DNA of 64,000 bases, taken from the NCBI RefSeq assembly GCF_002007115.1, contig NZ_MVAD01000002.1, positions 1,116,001 through 1,180,000 of the forward strand, written 5' to 3'. The position numbers and the translations under genes are program-made. The notes under the pieces are model-generated. The model saw nothing but the letters and a program-made list of their open reading frames with translations. It had not been told where the DNA came from and did not search any database. How positions within the stretch are numbered: position 1 is the stretch's first letter; each line of letters opens with the position of its first letter. The stretch comes from Massilia sp. KIM. GTDB lineage: Bacteria > Pseudomonadota > Gammaproteobacteria > Burkholderiales > Burkholderiaceae_D. Positions 22,269-30,832 of this stretch are shown one piece after another.

Positions 22269-22940
22269 ATGGCCATTCGAGCCGCTCTCGCGCTCGCCGG
22301 TGCACTGCTCATGGCAGGCTGCGCCGTCCCCTACAGCCCGGTCCCGGTGGCCACCAACTTCCCCAGCACCCAGCAGGAAAAGCTGCAGGCCGCCGCCCAT
22401 TGGGGCGTGATCGCACGCCACATGGTCACCCAGCTGGAGCCGACCCTGAAAGTGAACGCCCGCCGTTCGCTCTACGTCTCGCCCCAGCAGAAATCCCCGT
22501 TCAGCCAGGCCGTCGCCTCCCAGCTCAACACCGCGCTCGTGAACCAGGGCTACGTGGTGCTCAAGCACCCGGACCCTTCCGCCCTGGTAGTCGAATTCGA
22601 CACCCAGGTGGTGAGCTTCGCGGCCAATCGCCCGCAGTACCGCTACGCCGGCGAGCGCAGCGCCCTGGTGGCGGGCGCCTGGGTCCTGACCAGCATCGAG
22701 CACAGCCCCGAATGGCTGGCCTCGGCCGCCGTCTTCGGCCACGATGCCTACGAATGGTTCCACGCCCAGTTCGCCCCCGGCGCCACGCCCAAGACCGAGA
22801 TCCTGGTGAGCCTGTCTGTGGCCGACGACCAGCGCTACTACGCGCGCACCACCTCGGTCTACTACACCACCGACCAGGACCGCGCCCTCTACGACGCGGC
22901 CTTCCAGCCGACCAAGACCTTCGCCGTGCGCGACCGCTGA
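22269..22940 (+). CDS. Exported lipoprotein of unknown function
   Basis: This is a 223-residue protein with a lipoprotein signal: MAIRAALALAGALLMAGC, lipobox MAGC at 15-18. The mature part has no motif I know. It has a segment of about 40 residues rich in Tyr (RYYARTTSVYYTT) near the C-terminus and reads like a beta-rich periplasmic domain. It is followed by another lipoprotein gene, FlgO-like, two bases after its stop, so they are an operon. The pairing suggests an outer-membrane assembly role, which is inferred only from context. Confidence 0.75.
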   Translation: MAIRAALALAGALLMAGCAVPYSPVPVATNFPSTQQEKLQAAAHWGVIARHMVTQLEPTLKVNARRSLYVSPQQKSPFSQAVASQLNTALVNQGYVVLKHPDPSALVVEFDTQVVSFAANRPQYRYAGERSALVAGAWVLTSIEHSPEWLASAAVFGHDAYEWFHAQFAPGATPKTEILVSLSVADDQRYYARTTSVYYTTDQDRALYDAAFQPTKTFAVRDR

Positions 22941-22942
22941 CC

Positions 22943-23494
22943 ATGATGCGCTTCCCGACTTCGTTCCGCTTCCTCGCGCTCGCGCTGCCGTTGTTCCTGG
23001 GCGGCTGCGCCAGCACCCGCGAAGACACCGACTACAGCTCGGTCTCCGCCAACGCCTTCGTCGCCGCCAACTACCGCGCCGCCGACGCCCTGGCGGCCCA
23101 GCTCAAGGGTAAACTCGCCGAGGACAAGCCCCTCATCATGGCCACCGTGGTCAACATCGACGCGCTCGAACAGACCTCGATGCTGGGCCGCCTGGTGTCC
23201 GAGCAGATCTCGACCCGCATGGCCCAGAACGGCATGAAGATGCTGGAGATGAAGCTGCGCAACAGCGTCTACCTGAAACGCAACGGCGGCGAGCTGATGC
23301 TCACCCGCGAGATCGGCGACGTGGCCAGCACCCACAACGCCCAGGCGGTCGTGGTCGGCTCCTATGCCGAGACCCGCGACACCATCTTCATCAACATGAA
23401 AGTCATCCAGCCGACCACCAATCTGGTGCTTGCCGGACACGATTTCGTGCTGGCCAAGGGCGGCACCATCCGCTCCATGCTGCAGCCCTACTGA
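22943..23494 (+). CDS. FlgO-domain outer-membrane lipoprotein
   Basis: This is a 183-residue lipoprotein with signal MMRFPTSFRFLALALPLFLGGC (lipobox LGGC) followed by a FlgO-like domain (PF17680). The features are the ANYRAADAL opening, IMATVVNIDALEQTSMLGRLVSEQISTRMAQNGMKMLEMKLRN and DAQAVVVGSYA-like NAQAVVVGSYAETRDTIFINMKVI. FlgO in Vibrio affects flagellar stability, but this domain is common outside flagellar operons, and no flagellar gene is near. ATG codons at 22943 and 22946 are both possible. Confidence 0.85.
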   Translation: MMRFPTSFRFLALALPLFLGGCASTREDTDYSSVSANAFVAANYRAADALAAQLKGKLAEDKPLIMATVVNIDALEQTSMLGRLVSEQISTRMAQNGMKMLEMKLRNSVYLKRNGGELMLTREIGDVASTHNAQAVVVGSYAETRDTIFINMKVIQPTTNLVLAGHDFVLAKGGTIRSMLQPY

Positions 23495-23583
23495 GCGCCC
23501 CGCGGCCGGGCGAAAGCGCGGCGCAGGGCCGGCAATCCGCGTACAATGTGTTGTTTCAGAACGCGTTTTCGCTTCGCCCTGCC

Positions 23584-24414
23584 ATGAAAGTCGACCTACA
23601 CTGCCATTCCAATGTCTCCGACGGCGTGCTCGCGCCGGCCGCGGTGGCGGCCTATGCGCGCAAGAGCGGCGTCGACGTCTGGGCCCTGACCGACCATGAC
23701 GAGGTCGGCGGCCTCAAGGCCGCGCGCGCCGCCGCCGGCGAACTCGGCATGCGCTTCGTCGCGGGCGTCGAGATCTCGGTCACCTGGGCCGGGGAAACCG
23801 TGCACATCGTCGGCCTGCAGGTCGACGAGGACCATCCCACCCTGGTCCAGGGCCTGGCCGCGACCCGCCACGGCCGCGACAGTCGCGCCCGCGAAATCGC
23901 CGACCAGCTGGCCAAGGCAGGCATCCCGGGCGCCTACGAGGGCGCGCTCAACTACGTCGCCAACCCCGACCTGATGTCGCGCACCCACTTCGCGCGCTAC
24001 CTGTGCGAGATCGGCGTATGCGGCTCGACCACCGAGGTGTTTCGCCGCTACCTCACCGAGGGCAAGCCGGGCTATGTGCCGCACCGCTGGGCCACCCTGG
24101 AGCAGGCGGTGGGCTGGATCCGCAGCGCCGGCGGCATCCCCGTGATCGCCCACCCGGGGCGCTACAAGTTCAGCGACACGGCCCAGGGCGCGCTGTTCGA
24201 CGAATTCCGCCAGCTGGGCGGCACCGCCATCGAGGTGGTCACCGGCAGCCATACGCCCGACCAGTACGCGACCTATGCCGAGCTGGCGCGTCGCTACGGC
24301 TTCCTGGCGTCGCGCGGGACCGACTTCCACGCCCCGGGCGAGGCGCGGGTGGAGTTCGCGGAACTGCCGCCGTTGCCGGCCGGGCTCACGCCGGTCTGGC
24401 ACGACTGGTTCTGA
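23584..24414 (+). CDS. PHP-domain phosphoesterase (RNase AM / YciV type)
   Basis: This is a 276-residue protein. The PHP metal-binding motifs are all visible: DLHCHSNVSDG at residues about 4-14, ALTDHDEVGG at about 35-44, GVEISVTW at about 62, RTHFARYL at about 137, VIAHPGRY at about 193 and SRGTDFHAPGE near the end. Such proteins hydrolyse 3',5'-nucleoside bisphosphates and, in YciV, trim RNA 5' ends. The start MKVDLHCHS at 23584 is firm because the motif begins at once. It is followed by a perfect hairpin and then by the cold-shock gene. Confidence 0.92.
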   Translation: MKVDLHCHSNVSDGVLAPAAVAAYARKSGVDVWALTDHDEVGGLKAARAAAGELGMRFVAGVEISVTWAGETVHIVGLQVDEDHPTLVQGLAATRHGRDSRAREIADQLAKAGIPGAYEGALNYVANPDLMSRTHFARYLCEIGVCGSTTEVFRRYLTEGKPGYVPHRWATLEQAVGWIRSAGGIPVIAHPGRYKFSDTAQGALFDEFRQLGGTAIEVVTGSHTPDQYATYAELARRYGFLASRGTDFHAPGEARVEFAELPPLPAGLTPVWHDWF

Positions 24415-24422
24415 GGCCAAGG

Positions 24423-24448
24423 GTGTGCGGATCGCAAGATCCGCACAC
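24423..24448. other. Perfect 11-bp hairpin with GCAA tetraloop
   Basis: GTGTGCGGATC, loop GCAA, GATCCGCACAC. GCAA is a GNRA tetraloop, so the RNA hairpin on the plus strand would be very stable. There is no T-run after it on the plus strand. It may be a transcript-end or RNA-stabilising element for the PHP gene. Confidence 0.6.
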
Positions 24449-24653
24449 GGCCGCGAAAAATACTTTCGAAATGATTAGGTGAATCGCGCTGAGTCCTGTA
24501 TCTTCAATCGCGCACAACATCAAGACGTCGTCAACGTCGGTCTCTTTCCCGTTTCGCCATTCGGCACTCCTGTTTGATTCCCACCAGTCGCATCCTTCTT
24601 GCTTGCCTGTGCATTTCGGCAGCATTGCCCCCATCTTTACTCAAGGTATTTAC

Positions 24654-24863
24654 ATGACTACTCAAACCGGCACCGTCAAATGGTTCAACGATTCCAAGGG
24701 CTTCGGCTTCATCACGCCTGACCAGGGCGGCGGCGACCTGTTCGCCCACTTCAAGGATATCGAGTCCGAAGGCTTCAAGAGCCTGGCGGAGAACCAGCGC
24801 GTGTCCTTCCAGCGCGCCAGTGGCCCCAAGGGCGACAAGGCCAGCAACATCCGCAGCATCTGA
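24654..24863 (+). CDS. CspA-family cold-shock protein
   Basis: This is a 69-residue nucleic-acid-binding OB-fold protein. RNP1 KGFGFITPD and RNP2-like DLFAHF are present, after TGTVKWFND. It works as an RNA chaperone. The ATG at 24654 is chosen because it starts the usual [10 protein letters not shown], although a frame is open upstream. The spacer of nearly 240 bases after the PHP stop is C/T-rich and could hold the long structured leader usual for cspA genes. A terminator follows. Confidence 0.95.
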   Translation: MTTQTGTVKWFNDSKGFGFITPDQGGGDLFAHFKDIESEGFKSLAENQRVSFQRASGPKGDKASNIRSI

Positions 24864-24922
24864 GGCCGTGGTCCGGCGACGGACCGCCCGCCCTTTCCGT
24901 GCCGCCGGCAGGCGGCACGACG

Positions 24923-24946
24923 AAGCCCGCGCATGCGGGCTTTTTT
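24923..24946 (+). terminator. Rho-independent terminator after the cold-shock gene
   Basis: AAGCCCGC (24923-24930), loop GCAT, GCGGGCTT (24935-24942), then TTTT. Confidence 0.85.
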
Positions 24947-24997
24947 CATCGCCCTCCAGAAAAGAAATATCTCCCAGCCCTTGAAATACCCGTTTTA

Positions 24998-25015
24998 TAC
25001 TCCAACTGGAGTATG
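24998..25015. promoter_or_regulatory. Perfect inverted repeat, probable operator of the RHH regulator
   Basis: ATACTCCA-AC-TGGAGTAT lies 21 bases before the regulator ATG and overlaps a TATACT -10-like box. Eight-base arms and position suit autorepression by the ribbon-helix-helix protein encoded next. Confidence 0.65.
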
Positions 25016-25035
25016 TAAGGAGGATAGGAGGGGAT

Positions 25036-25452
25036 ATGAAGCTCGTTTCAACACAACAGAAATTGCCGGACAGTGACAAGGTCACTGTCAACGTCGGCCT
25101 GGTCGACCTGGCCCAGATGGACTTGCTGGTCGAAGAAGGCTTTTACTCGAACCGCACCGATTTCGTGCGCACCGCCATCCGCAACCTGTTGCACCAGCAT
25201 GCAGACGCGATCCGCCAGACGGTCGTGCGCAAGCGCTACGTGATGGGCCTGTACCGCTATTCACGGCGCGAGCTGGAGCAGGTGGTGGCGGAAGGCCAGC
25301 AGCTGGAAATCCATGTGCTGGGCCTGGCCGTGATCGAGGACGACGTCGATCCGGAACTCGCGCGCCAGGCCATCGCTTCGGTCCAGGTTCTCGGCGCATT
25401 CATCGCGGCGCCCGCCACCAGGCAAGCCCTGGCGGACCGCATCCATACCTAA
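25036..25452 (+). CDS. Ribbon-helix-helix (CopG-type) regulator
   Basis: This is a 138-residue protein. The RHH DNA-binding part is near the start: DKVTVNVGLVDLAQMDLLVEEGFYSNRTDFVRTAIRNLLHQH at about 15-55, in which the beta strand TVNV and the two helices are clear. The rest is helical and mixed (GLYRYSRRELEQVVAEGQQLEIHVLGLAVIEDDVDPELARQAI) and may bind a ligand. A very strong site (AAGGAGGATAGGAGG) precedes the ATG. The PHB-depolymerase-type esterase follows 9 bases later, so the regulator and its inverted-repeat operator probably control that enzyme. Confidence 0.88.
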   Translation: MKLVSTQQKLPDSDKVTVNVGLVDLAQMDLLVEEGFYSNRTDFVRTAIRNLLHQHADAIRQTVVRKRYVMGLYRYSRRELEQVVAEGQQLEIHVLGLAVIEDDVDPELARQAIASVQVLGAFIAAPATRQALADRIHT

Positions 25453-25461
25453 AGGACACCC

Positions 25462-26565
25462 ATGAAACCCCTCGACCAATTCATCGCGCAGATGGTGGAG
25501 TCGGCGCGGCTCGCACAGGCGCAGGACGCGCCCGCAGCCACCGCCCTGATCCAGAAAGCGCTGGCCGAATCCGGCCTGCTACCCCAAAGCGCCACGACAC
25601 CAACGGCGCCGTCGCCGTCGCCGGGCCCCCGGCCCTTCGTCGACCTCAATGCGGCGCCCTCCTGGAGCGCCCGCCCGCGCGGCCCCGCCAGGGCGCGCGG
25701 CGGCGCGCAGCACGAGGTGCAGGCCCCCGGCCGCTTCCTCGCCGGCAGCTTCACTTCCGGCGCGGGAACGCGCCGCTACAAGCTCTACGTCCCGGCCCAG
25801 CCGGCAAGCGGGCCGCGTCCGCTGGTGGTGATGCTGCACGGCTGCACCCAGAACCCGGACGATTTCGCGACCGGCACCACGATGAACCGGCTGGCCGAGG
25901 AGCACGGCTGCCTGGTGCTCTACCCGGAGCAGGACGGCGCGGCCAACCACTCGCTCTGCTGGAACTGGTTCGAGACCGCCCACCAGCAGCGCGGAAGCGG
26001 GGAAGCATCCCTGATTGCCGACATGACGCGCCGGGTGCTCGCTGAGCATGACGGTGACCCCGAGCGCGTCTTCGTGGCCGGACTGTCTGCCGGCGGCGCC
26101 ATGGCGGCCATCCTCGGCGCCGAATATCCCGAACTGTATGCCGCGGTCGGCGTGCACTCGGGCCTGGCGGCAGGCAGCGCCAGGGACATGATCTCGGGCC
26201 TGAAGGCGATGAAGCAGCCCGGCAAGTGGCGGCCACTGCGCAGCGCGCCGCCCCTGATCGTGTTCCACGGCGACGCCGACCACCTGGTCCACGCCGCCAA
26301 CGGCGAGGCGGTGCTGGCCCAGTTCACCGCGGCCCGTGGCCCGGGGCTGGAGCGCCACACCGAGGGACACGACCACGCCGGCCGGCGCTGCACCGTGCAG
26401 TCCTGGCGCGACGGGGAGGGGCGCCCGGTGGCCGAGCACTGGCTGCTGCACGGGGCAGGCCACGCCTGGTCGGGCGGCAACGCGGCCGGCTCGCATACCG
26501 ACGCCGCCGGTCCTTCGGCCTCGAAGGAAATGCTGCGCTTCTTCCTGGCCCAACGGCCGCACTGA
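25462..26565 (+). CDS. PHB depolymerase family esterase
   Basis: This is a 367-residue alpha/beta hydrolase of the LpqC / esterase_phb family. After an N-terminal helical part and a Pro/Ala linker (about 45-85) come LVVMLHGCTQNPDDFATGTTMN (oxyanion), VFVAGLSAGGAMAAIL with the nucleophile Ser in GLSAG, LIVFHGDADHLV with the Asp, and the His in GAGHAWSGG. The start MKPLDQFIAQM resembles an accessory helix. No signal peptide is seen, so it may act in the cytosol. It should hydrolyse short polyester or related esters. It is cotranscribed with the RHH regulator. Confidence 0.88.
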   Translation: MKPLDQFIAQMVESARLAQAQDAPAATALIQKALAESGLLPQSATTPTAPSPSPGPRPFVDLNAAPSWSARPRGPARARGGAQHEVQAPGRFLAGSFTSGAGTRRYKLYVPAQPASGPRPLVVMLHGCTQNPDDFATGTTMNRLAEEHGCLVLYPEQDGAANHSLCWNWFETAHQQRGSGEASLIADMTRRVLAEHDGDPERVFVAGLSAGGAMAAILGAEYPELYAAVGVHSGLAAGSARDMISGLKAMKQPGKWRPLRSAPPLIVFHGDADHLVHAANGEAVLAQFTAARGPGLERHTEGHDHAGRRCTVQSWRDGEGRPVAEHWLLHGAGHAWSGGNAAGSHTDAAGPSASKEMLRFFLAQRPH

Positions 26566-26607
26566 GCTGTCATCCAGGCCTGATTAAGGCCTGGCTAAGG
26601 ATGTGTC

Positions 26608-26636
26608 CTTGATTTTTTCATATCGCATCCCTATCT
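26608..26636 (+). promoter_or_regulatory. Sigma-32-like heat-shock promoter of htpX
   Basis: CTTGAT at 26608-26613 and CCCTATCT at 26629-26636 with 15 bases between match the CTTGAA...CCCCATnT pattern with two differences. It lies 37 bases before the htpX ATG, where a heat-shock promoter is expected. Confidence 0.65.
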
Positions 26637-26672
26637 TGCCTCCTGTCATACCCGACTTCAGGAGGCTTTTCC

Positions 26673-27548
26673 ATGAAACGCATTGTCCTGTTCCTTGCCA
26701 CCAACCTTGCCGTGGTGCTGGTGGTGTCGCTCGTCGTCAACCTGCTCGGCCTGGGCCGCGCCGTGACGGGGGAGGGGATCAATGTCGGCGCGCTGGCGGT
26801 GTTCTCGCTGGTGGTCGGTTTCACGGGCTCCTTCATTTCCCTCCTGCTGAGCAAGCCGATGGCCAAGTGGTCGACCGGCGCGCGCGTCATCGACCAGCCG
26901 GCCAACTCGACCGAGTTGTGGCTGGTCGAGACCGTGCGCCGCCTGTCGGAGCGGGCAGGCATCGGCATGCCCGAGGTCGCGGTGTATGAGGGCGCGCCGA
27001 ACGCCTTCGCCACCGGCGCCTTCAAGAACAACGCCCTGGTGGCCGTCTCCACCGGCCTGCTGGAGGGCATGAACCGCGACGAGGTCGAGGCCGTGCTGGG
27101 CCACGAAGTCGCCCACATCGCCAATGGCGACATGGTCACCCTGACCCTGATCCAGGGCGTGGTCAATACCTTCGTGGTCTTCTTCGCGCGCGTGGTCGGC
27201 TACTTCGTCGACAAGGTCCTGCTGCGCAGCGAAGGCGAGCGCCCCGGCATCGGCTACATGGTGACGGTGTTCGTGTGCGAGATCGTGTTCGGCATCCTGG
27301 CCTCCATTATCGTCGCCTGGTTCTCGCGCAAGCGCGAATTCCGCGCCGACGCCGGTTCCGCCAAGCTGCTGGGCAGTGCGGTGCCGATGCAGCATGCGCT
27401 GGCCCGCCTGGGCGGCTTCGCTCCCGGCGCGCTGCCGCAGTCGATCGCCGCGTCAGGCATTTCCGGCAGCGGCGGCGGCTGGGGCGCGCTGTTTTCCACC
27501 CACCCGCCGATGGAGGAGCGCATCGCCGCCCTCCAGGCGCTGCGATAA
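26673..27548 (+). CDS. htpX: HtpX membrane zinc metalloprotease
   Basis: This is a 291-residue M48 protease of the inner membrane that degrades misfolded membrane proteins. Two N-terminal membrane segments (about 4-25 and 38-58) are followed by the catalytic HEVAH in [13 protein letters not shown], two more membrane segments around residues 160-210, and the third metal ligand Glu in [15 protein letters not shown]. The conserved [15 protein letters not shown] is at the C-terminus. A sigma-32-like promoter stands before it. The next gene, of the Sua5/YciO family, follows 32 bases later. Confidence 0.96.
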   Translation: MKRIVLFLATNLAVVLVVSLVVNLLGLGRAVTGEGINVGALAVFSLVVGFTGSFISLLLSKPMAKWSTGARVIDQPANSTELWLVETVRRLSERAGIGMPEVAVYEGAPNAFATGAFKNNALVAVSTGLLEGMNRDEVEAVLGHEVAHIANGDMVTLTLIQGVVNTFVVFFARVVGYFVDKVLLRSEGERPGIGYMVTVFVCEIVFGILASIIVAWFSRKREFRADAGSAKLLGSAVPMQHALARLGGFAPGALPQSIAASGISGSGGGWGALFSTHPPMEERIAALQALR

Positions 27549-27580
27549 TGTCGCATCCTTGACAACGAAGCTGCTGCCCG

Positions 27581-28204
27581 ATGAGCCAATACTTCCAGAT
27601 CCACCCCGAGAACCCGCAACCGCGCCTGATCAAGCAGGCAGCGCAGATCGTCGGCGCGGGCGGGATCATTGCGATTCCCACCGATTCGGCCTACGCCCTG
27701 GTCTGCCGCCTGGACGACAAGGGCGCGGTGGAGAAGCTGCGCCGCATCCGCGGCGTCGACGAGAAGCATCACCTGACCCTGCTGGTGCGCGACCTGTCCG
27801 AGATCGCGCTCTACGCCAAGGTCGACAACCAGCAGTACCGGCTGCTCAAGGCCACCATGCCCGGACCCTACACCGTGATCCTGGAGGCCACGCGCGAAGT
27901 GCCGCGCCGCCTCTCGCACCCGTCGCGCAAGACCATCGGCCTGCGCGTGCCCGAGAACCGCATCTCGCTGGCGCTGCTGGAAGAACTGGGCGAACCCCTG
28001 ATCGGCACCACCCTGCAGCTGCCGGGCGACGACCACATGCTGTCCGATCCGGAAGAAGTGCGCGACCGCCTGGCCAAGCAGATCGAACTGGTGATCGACG
28101 GCGGCGCCGGCACCCTCGAGCCCACCACCGTGGTCGACCTGACCGGCCCGGCGCCGGAACTGGTGCGCGAGGGCAGGGGAGACCCGGCCGCCTTCGGCCT
28201 CTGA
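27581..28204 (+). CDS. YciO/Sua5 (YrdC-fold) protein, L-threonylcarbamoyladenylate synthase family
   Basis: This is a 207-residue protein with the YrdC fold. IIAIPTDSAYALVCRLDDKGAVEKLRRIRG gives the Lys/Arg nucleotide-binding start, then HHLTLLVRDLSE and TMPGPYTVILEAT, followed by RKTIGLRVPENRI. It has the YciO-like length and lacks the C-terminal Sua5 domain. The YrdC/TsaC role is making threonylcarbamoyl-AMP for tRNA t6A; YciO members are paralogues of unclear role. It may well be YciO rather than TsaC. Confidence 0.88.
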   Translation: MSQYFQIHPENPQPRLIKQAAQIVGAGGIIAIPTDSAYALVCRLDDKGAVEKLRRIRGVDEKHHLTLLVRDLSEIALYAKVDNQQYRLLKATMPGPYTVILEATREVPRRLSHPSRKTIGLRVPENRISLALLEELGEPLIGTTLQLPGDDHMLSDPEEVRDRLAKQIELVIDGGAGTLEPTTVVDLTGPAPELVREGRGDPAAFGL

Positions 28205-28316
28205 GCGGACTTGCGATTGCCGACCTTGCCTTCACCTGAGGGTAGCGCGTGCGCGCGCTCCCGCCGTCCCGCCGCCCGTCCGGGCCGCGGCCGCCACCTC
28301 TGCTATCATCCCGCTC

Positions 28317-28973
28317 ATGGATCCTGAAACTATACGCAACATCGCAGTCTACGCGCTGCCCGTCCTCTTTGCGATCACCCTGCACGAAGCCGCCCACGCC
28401 TACGCCGCCAAGTACTTCGGCGACAACACCGCCTATGCGCAGGGCCGCATGAGTCTCAATCCCCTGGTCCACGTCGACCTGCTCGGCACCATCGTCATCC
28501 CGATCGCGCTCTACCTGTTCACGCCCTTCGTGTTCGGCTACGCCAAGCCGGTGCCGGTGGACTTCAGCCGCCTGCGCAACCCCAAGAAGCAGATGGCCTT
28601 CGTGGCCCTGGCTGGACCCATGGCGAACTTCATCATGGCCTTCATGTGGCTGGTGCTGGGTCTCCTGCTCGCTTATTTCCAGGTCGAGGAGAACTTCCCG
28701 CACAAGGTGGCCCAGGCCGGCGTGTTCACCAACCTGCTGATCTTTGCCTTCAACCTGCTGCCGCTGCCGCCCCTGGACGGCGGGCGCGTGCTGACCAGCA
28801 TCCTGCCGAACAACCTGGCCTATAAATTCGCGCGCATCGAACCCTATGGCTTCTTCATCGTGCTGGCGCTGATCTTCGTCGGCGTGCTGGGCTACTGGGT
28901 GGTGCCGGTGATGGAGGTCGGCCGCTTCCTGATCCACCTGATCGCGGCGCCGCTCACGATCTTCCTGAGCTAA
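28317..28973 (+). CDS. Site-2 protease-like M50 metalloprotease
   Basis: This is a 218-residue membrane protein with about five to six hydrophobic segments. HEAAH in TLHEAAHAYAAK is the zinc site in the first segments and LPPLDGGRVL supplies the third ligand Asp in a later one. NPLVHVDLLGTIVIP and GPMANFIMAF are typical of the short S2P-type branch (YwhC). It has no PDZ domain. Its substrate is unknown. It is followed by trpS 6 bases later and is probably in its operon. Confidence 0.9.
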   Translation: MDPETIRNIAVYALPVLFAITLHEAAHAYAAKYFGDNTAYAQGRMSLNPLVHVDLLGTIVIPIALYLFTPFVFGYAKPVPVDFSRLRNPKKQMAFVALAGPMANFIMAFMWLVLGLLLAYFQVEENFPHKVAQAGVFTNLLIFAFNLLPLPPLDGGRVLTSILPNNLAYKFARIEPYGFFIVLALIFVGVLGYWVVPVMEVGRFLIHLIAAPLTIFLS

Positions 28974-28979
28974 GGATCC

Positions 28980-30182
28980 ATGTACCCGGACCGCGTCGTC
29001 TCCGGCATGCGCCCCACTGGGGCGCTGCATCTCGGGCACTACCACGGCGCCCTGAAGAACTGGATCCGGCTGCAGTCCGAACACCCCTGCCTGTTCTTCG
29101 TCGCCGACTGGCACGCGCTCACCACGCACTACGACGACCCGGCCGTGGTGGAGCGCAGCGCCTGGGACATGGTGATCGACTGGCTGGCGGCCGGCATCGA
29201 CCCTTCGCAGGCGAGCATCTTCATCCAGTCGCGGGTGCCGGAACACGCCGAATTGCACCTGCTGCTGTCGATGGCCACGCCGCTCGGCTGGCTGGAGCGG
29301 GTGCCGACCTACAAGGACCAGATCGAGAACCTGGCGGGCAAGGACCTGGCCACCTATGGCTTCCTCGGCTACCCGCTGCTGCAGGCGGCCGACGTCCTGA
29401 TCTACCGCGCCAGCATGGTGCCGGTGGGCGAGGACCAGCTGCCCCACGTGGAGATGATGCGCGAGATCGCGCGCCGCTTCAATCACATCTACGGTAGGGA
29501 AAAGGGCTTCGAGGAGAAGGCCATGGCCGCCGTGCGCAAGCTGGGCAGCAAGCGCGCCAAGCTCTACCTCGAGCTGCGCACCGCCTACCACCAGGAGGGC
29601 GACGACGAAGCCCTCGACCAGGCGCGCGCCATGCTGGAAGACGCGGGCAGCCTGTCCAACGTCGACCGCGAGCGCCTGTTCGGCTACCTGCAGGGCAGCC
29701 GCAAGATCATCCTGGTCGAACCCGAGGCCCGCCTCACCGAGGCCGCGCGCCTGCCGGGACTGGACGGCCGCAAGATGTCCAAGAGCTACGCCAACGGCAT
29801 CGCGCTGCGCGAAGACCGCGCCAGCGTGGTCAAGAAGATCCGCACCATGCCCACCGACCCGGCGCGCGTGCGCCGCACCGACCCGGGCGACCCGGCGCGC
29901 TGCCCGGTGTGGCAGCTGCACGAGGTGTACTCGGACGCCGCCACCCGCGACTGGGTGGTGAAGGGCTGCACCAGCGCCGGCATCGGCTGCCTCGAATGCA
30001 AGCAGCCGGTGGTCGACGGCGTGCTGGCCGAACAGGAACCGATGCACGAGCGCGCCCAGCCCTACCTGGACGACCCGAGCCTGGTGCGCGCCATCGTCGC
30101 CGATGGCTGCGAGCGGGCCCTCAAGCTGGCCCAGGAAACGATGCGCGACGTGCGCGAAGCGATGGGGATATCCTACACATGA
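28980..30182 (+). CDS. trpS: Tryptophan--tRNA ligase
   Basis: This is a 400-residue class I aminoacyl-tRNA synthetase. HIGH-like motif TGALHLGHYHGALKNW at residues about 12-27, LLQAADVLIYRA with GEDQLPHVEM in the Trp/ATP pocket, and KMSKS in GRKMSKSYANGI are present. It is longer than E. coli TrpS (334); the extra residues include an insertion around 170-230 (REKGFEEKAMAAVRKLGSKRAKLYLELRTAYHQEGDDEALDQARAMLEDA), found in some betaproteobacteria. It overlaps the next gene by ATGA. Confidence 0.95.
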   Translation: MYPDRVVSGMRPTGALHLGHYHGALKNWIRLQSEHPCLFFVADWHALTTHYDDPAVVERSAWDMVIDWLAAGIDPSQASIFIQSRVPEHAELHLLLSMATPLGWLERVPTYKDQIENLAGKDLATYGFLGYPLLQAADVLIYRASMVPVGEDQLPHVEMMREIARRFNHIYGREKGFEEKAMAAVRKLGSKRAKLYLELRTAYHQEGDDEALDQARAMLEDAGSLSNVDRERLFGYLQGSRKIILVEPEARLTEAARLPGLDGRKMSKSYANGIALREDRASVVKKIRTMPTDPARVRRTDPGDPARCPVWQLHEVYSDAATRDWVVKGCTSAGIGCLECKQPVVDGVLAEQEPMHERAQPYLDDPSLVRAIVADGCERALKLAQETMRDVREAMGISYT

Positions 30183-30778
30183 GCAAGGAAGCGGGAATGA
30201 GCCCGGTGAACATGATGAACCTGCCGCCTTCGCCCTGGGTGGCGCGTTTCGCGCCGCTGGCGAAAGAGGGCGAAGTGCTGGACCTGGCCTGCGGCACGGG
30301 GCGCCACAGCCGCCTGCTGGCGGGCCTCGGGCATCCGGTGCTGGCGCTCGACCGCAAGCCGGAGGCCCTGGCGGCGCTGGCCGGCGCCGGCATCGCCACC
30401 ATGGAATACGACCTGGAAGACGGTTCGCCCTGGCCCTTCGAGGCCGGGCGCTTCGCCGCGATCGTGGTCACCAATTACCTGTACCGGCCGCTGTTCGCCC
30501 ACCTGGCGGCCAGCCTGCGCCCGGACGGCATCCTGATCTACGAAACCTTCGCCCAGGGGAACCAGATCTACGGGAAACCGTCGAATCCGGATTTCCTGCT
30601 CGCGCCGGGCGAGCTGCTGGCGCTGGCGGCGCACGGCGGCCTGCAGGTGCTGGCCTACGAGGACGGCCACGTCGAGCGTCCCCATCCCGCCCAGGTGCAG
30701 CGCCTATGCGCCGCGGGTCCGGCCTACGCCAAAACCGAGGCACGGCTCGACCATATTGTGGTCAGGAATGAACCATAG
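30179..30778 (+). CDS. Class I SAM-dependent methyltransferase
   Basis: This is a 199-residue protein with the SAM-binding motif EVLDLACGTGRHSRLLAGLG at about residues 30-49. The acidic loop ALDRKPEAL follows, as does PDGILIYETFAQGNQ in the fourth strand region. It resembles the small methyltransferases sometimes called TehB-like. Its substrate is not recognisable. It starts inside the trpS stop and so is translationally coupled to it. An in-frame ATG at 30197 is a possible later start. Confidence 0.85.
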   Translation: MSKEAGMSPVNMMNLPPSPWVARFAPLAKEGEVLDLACGTGRHSRLLAGLGHPVLALDRKPEALAALAGAGIATMEYDLEDGSPWPFEAGRFAAIVVTNYLYRPLFAHLAASLRPDGILIYETFAQGNQIYGKPSNPDFLLAPGELLALAAHGGLQVLAYEDGHVERPHPAQVQRLCAAGPAYAKTEARLDHIVVRNEP

Positions 30779-30832
30779 CGGCGGGCGATCCGCTACAATC
30801 AGGCTTTTATTTACTGGCACGGTCCAAAGATT

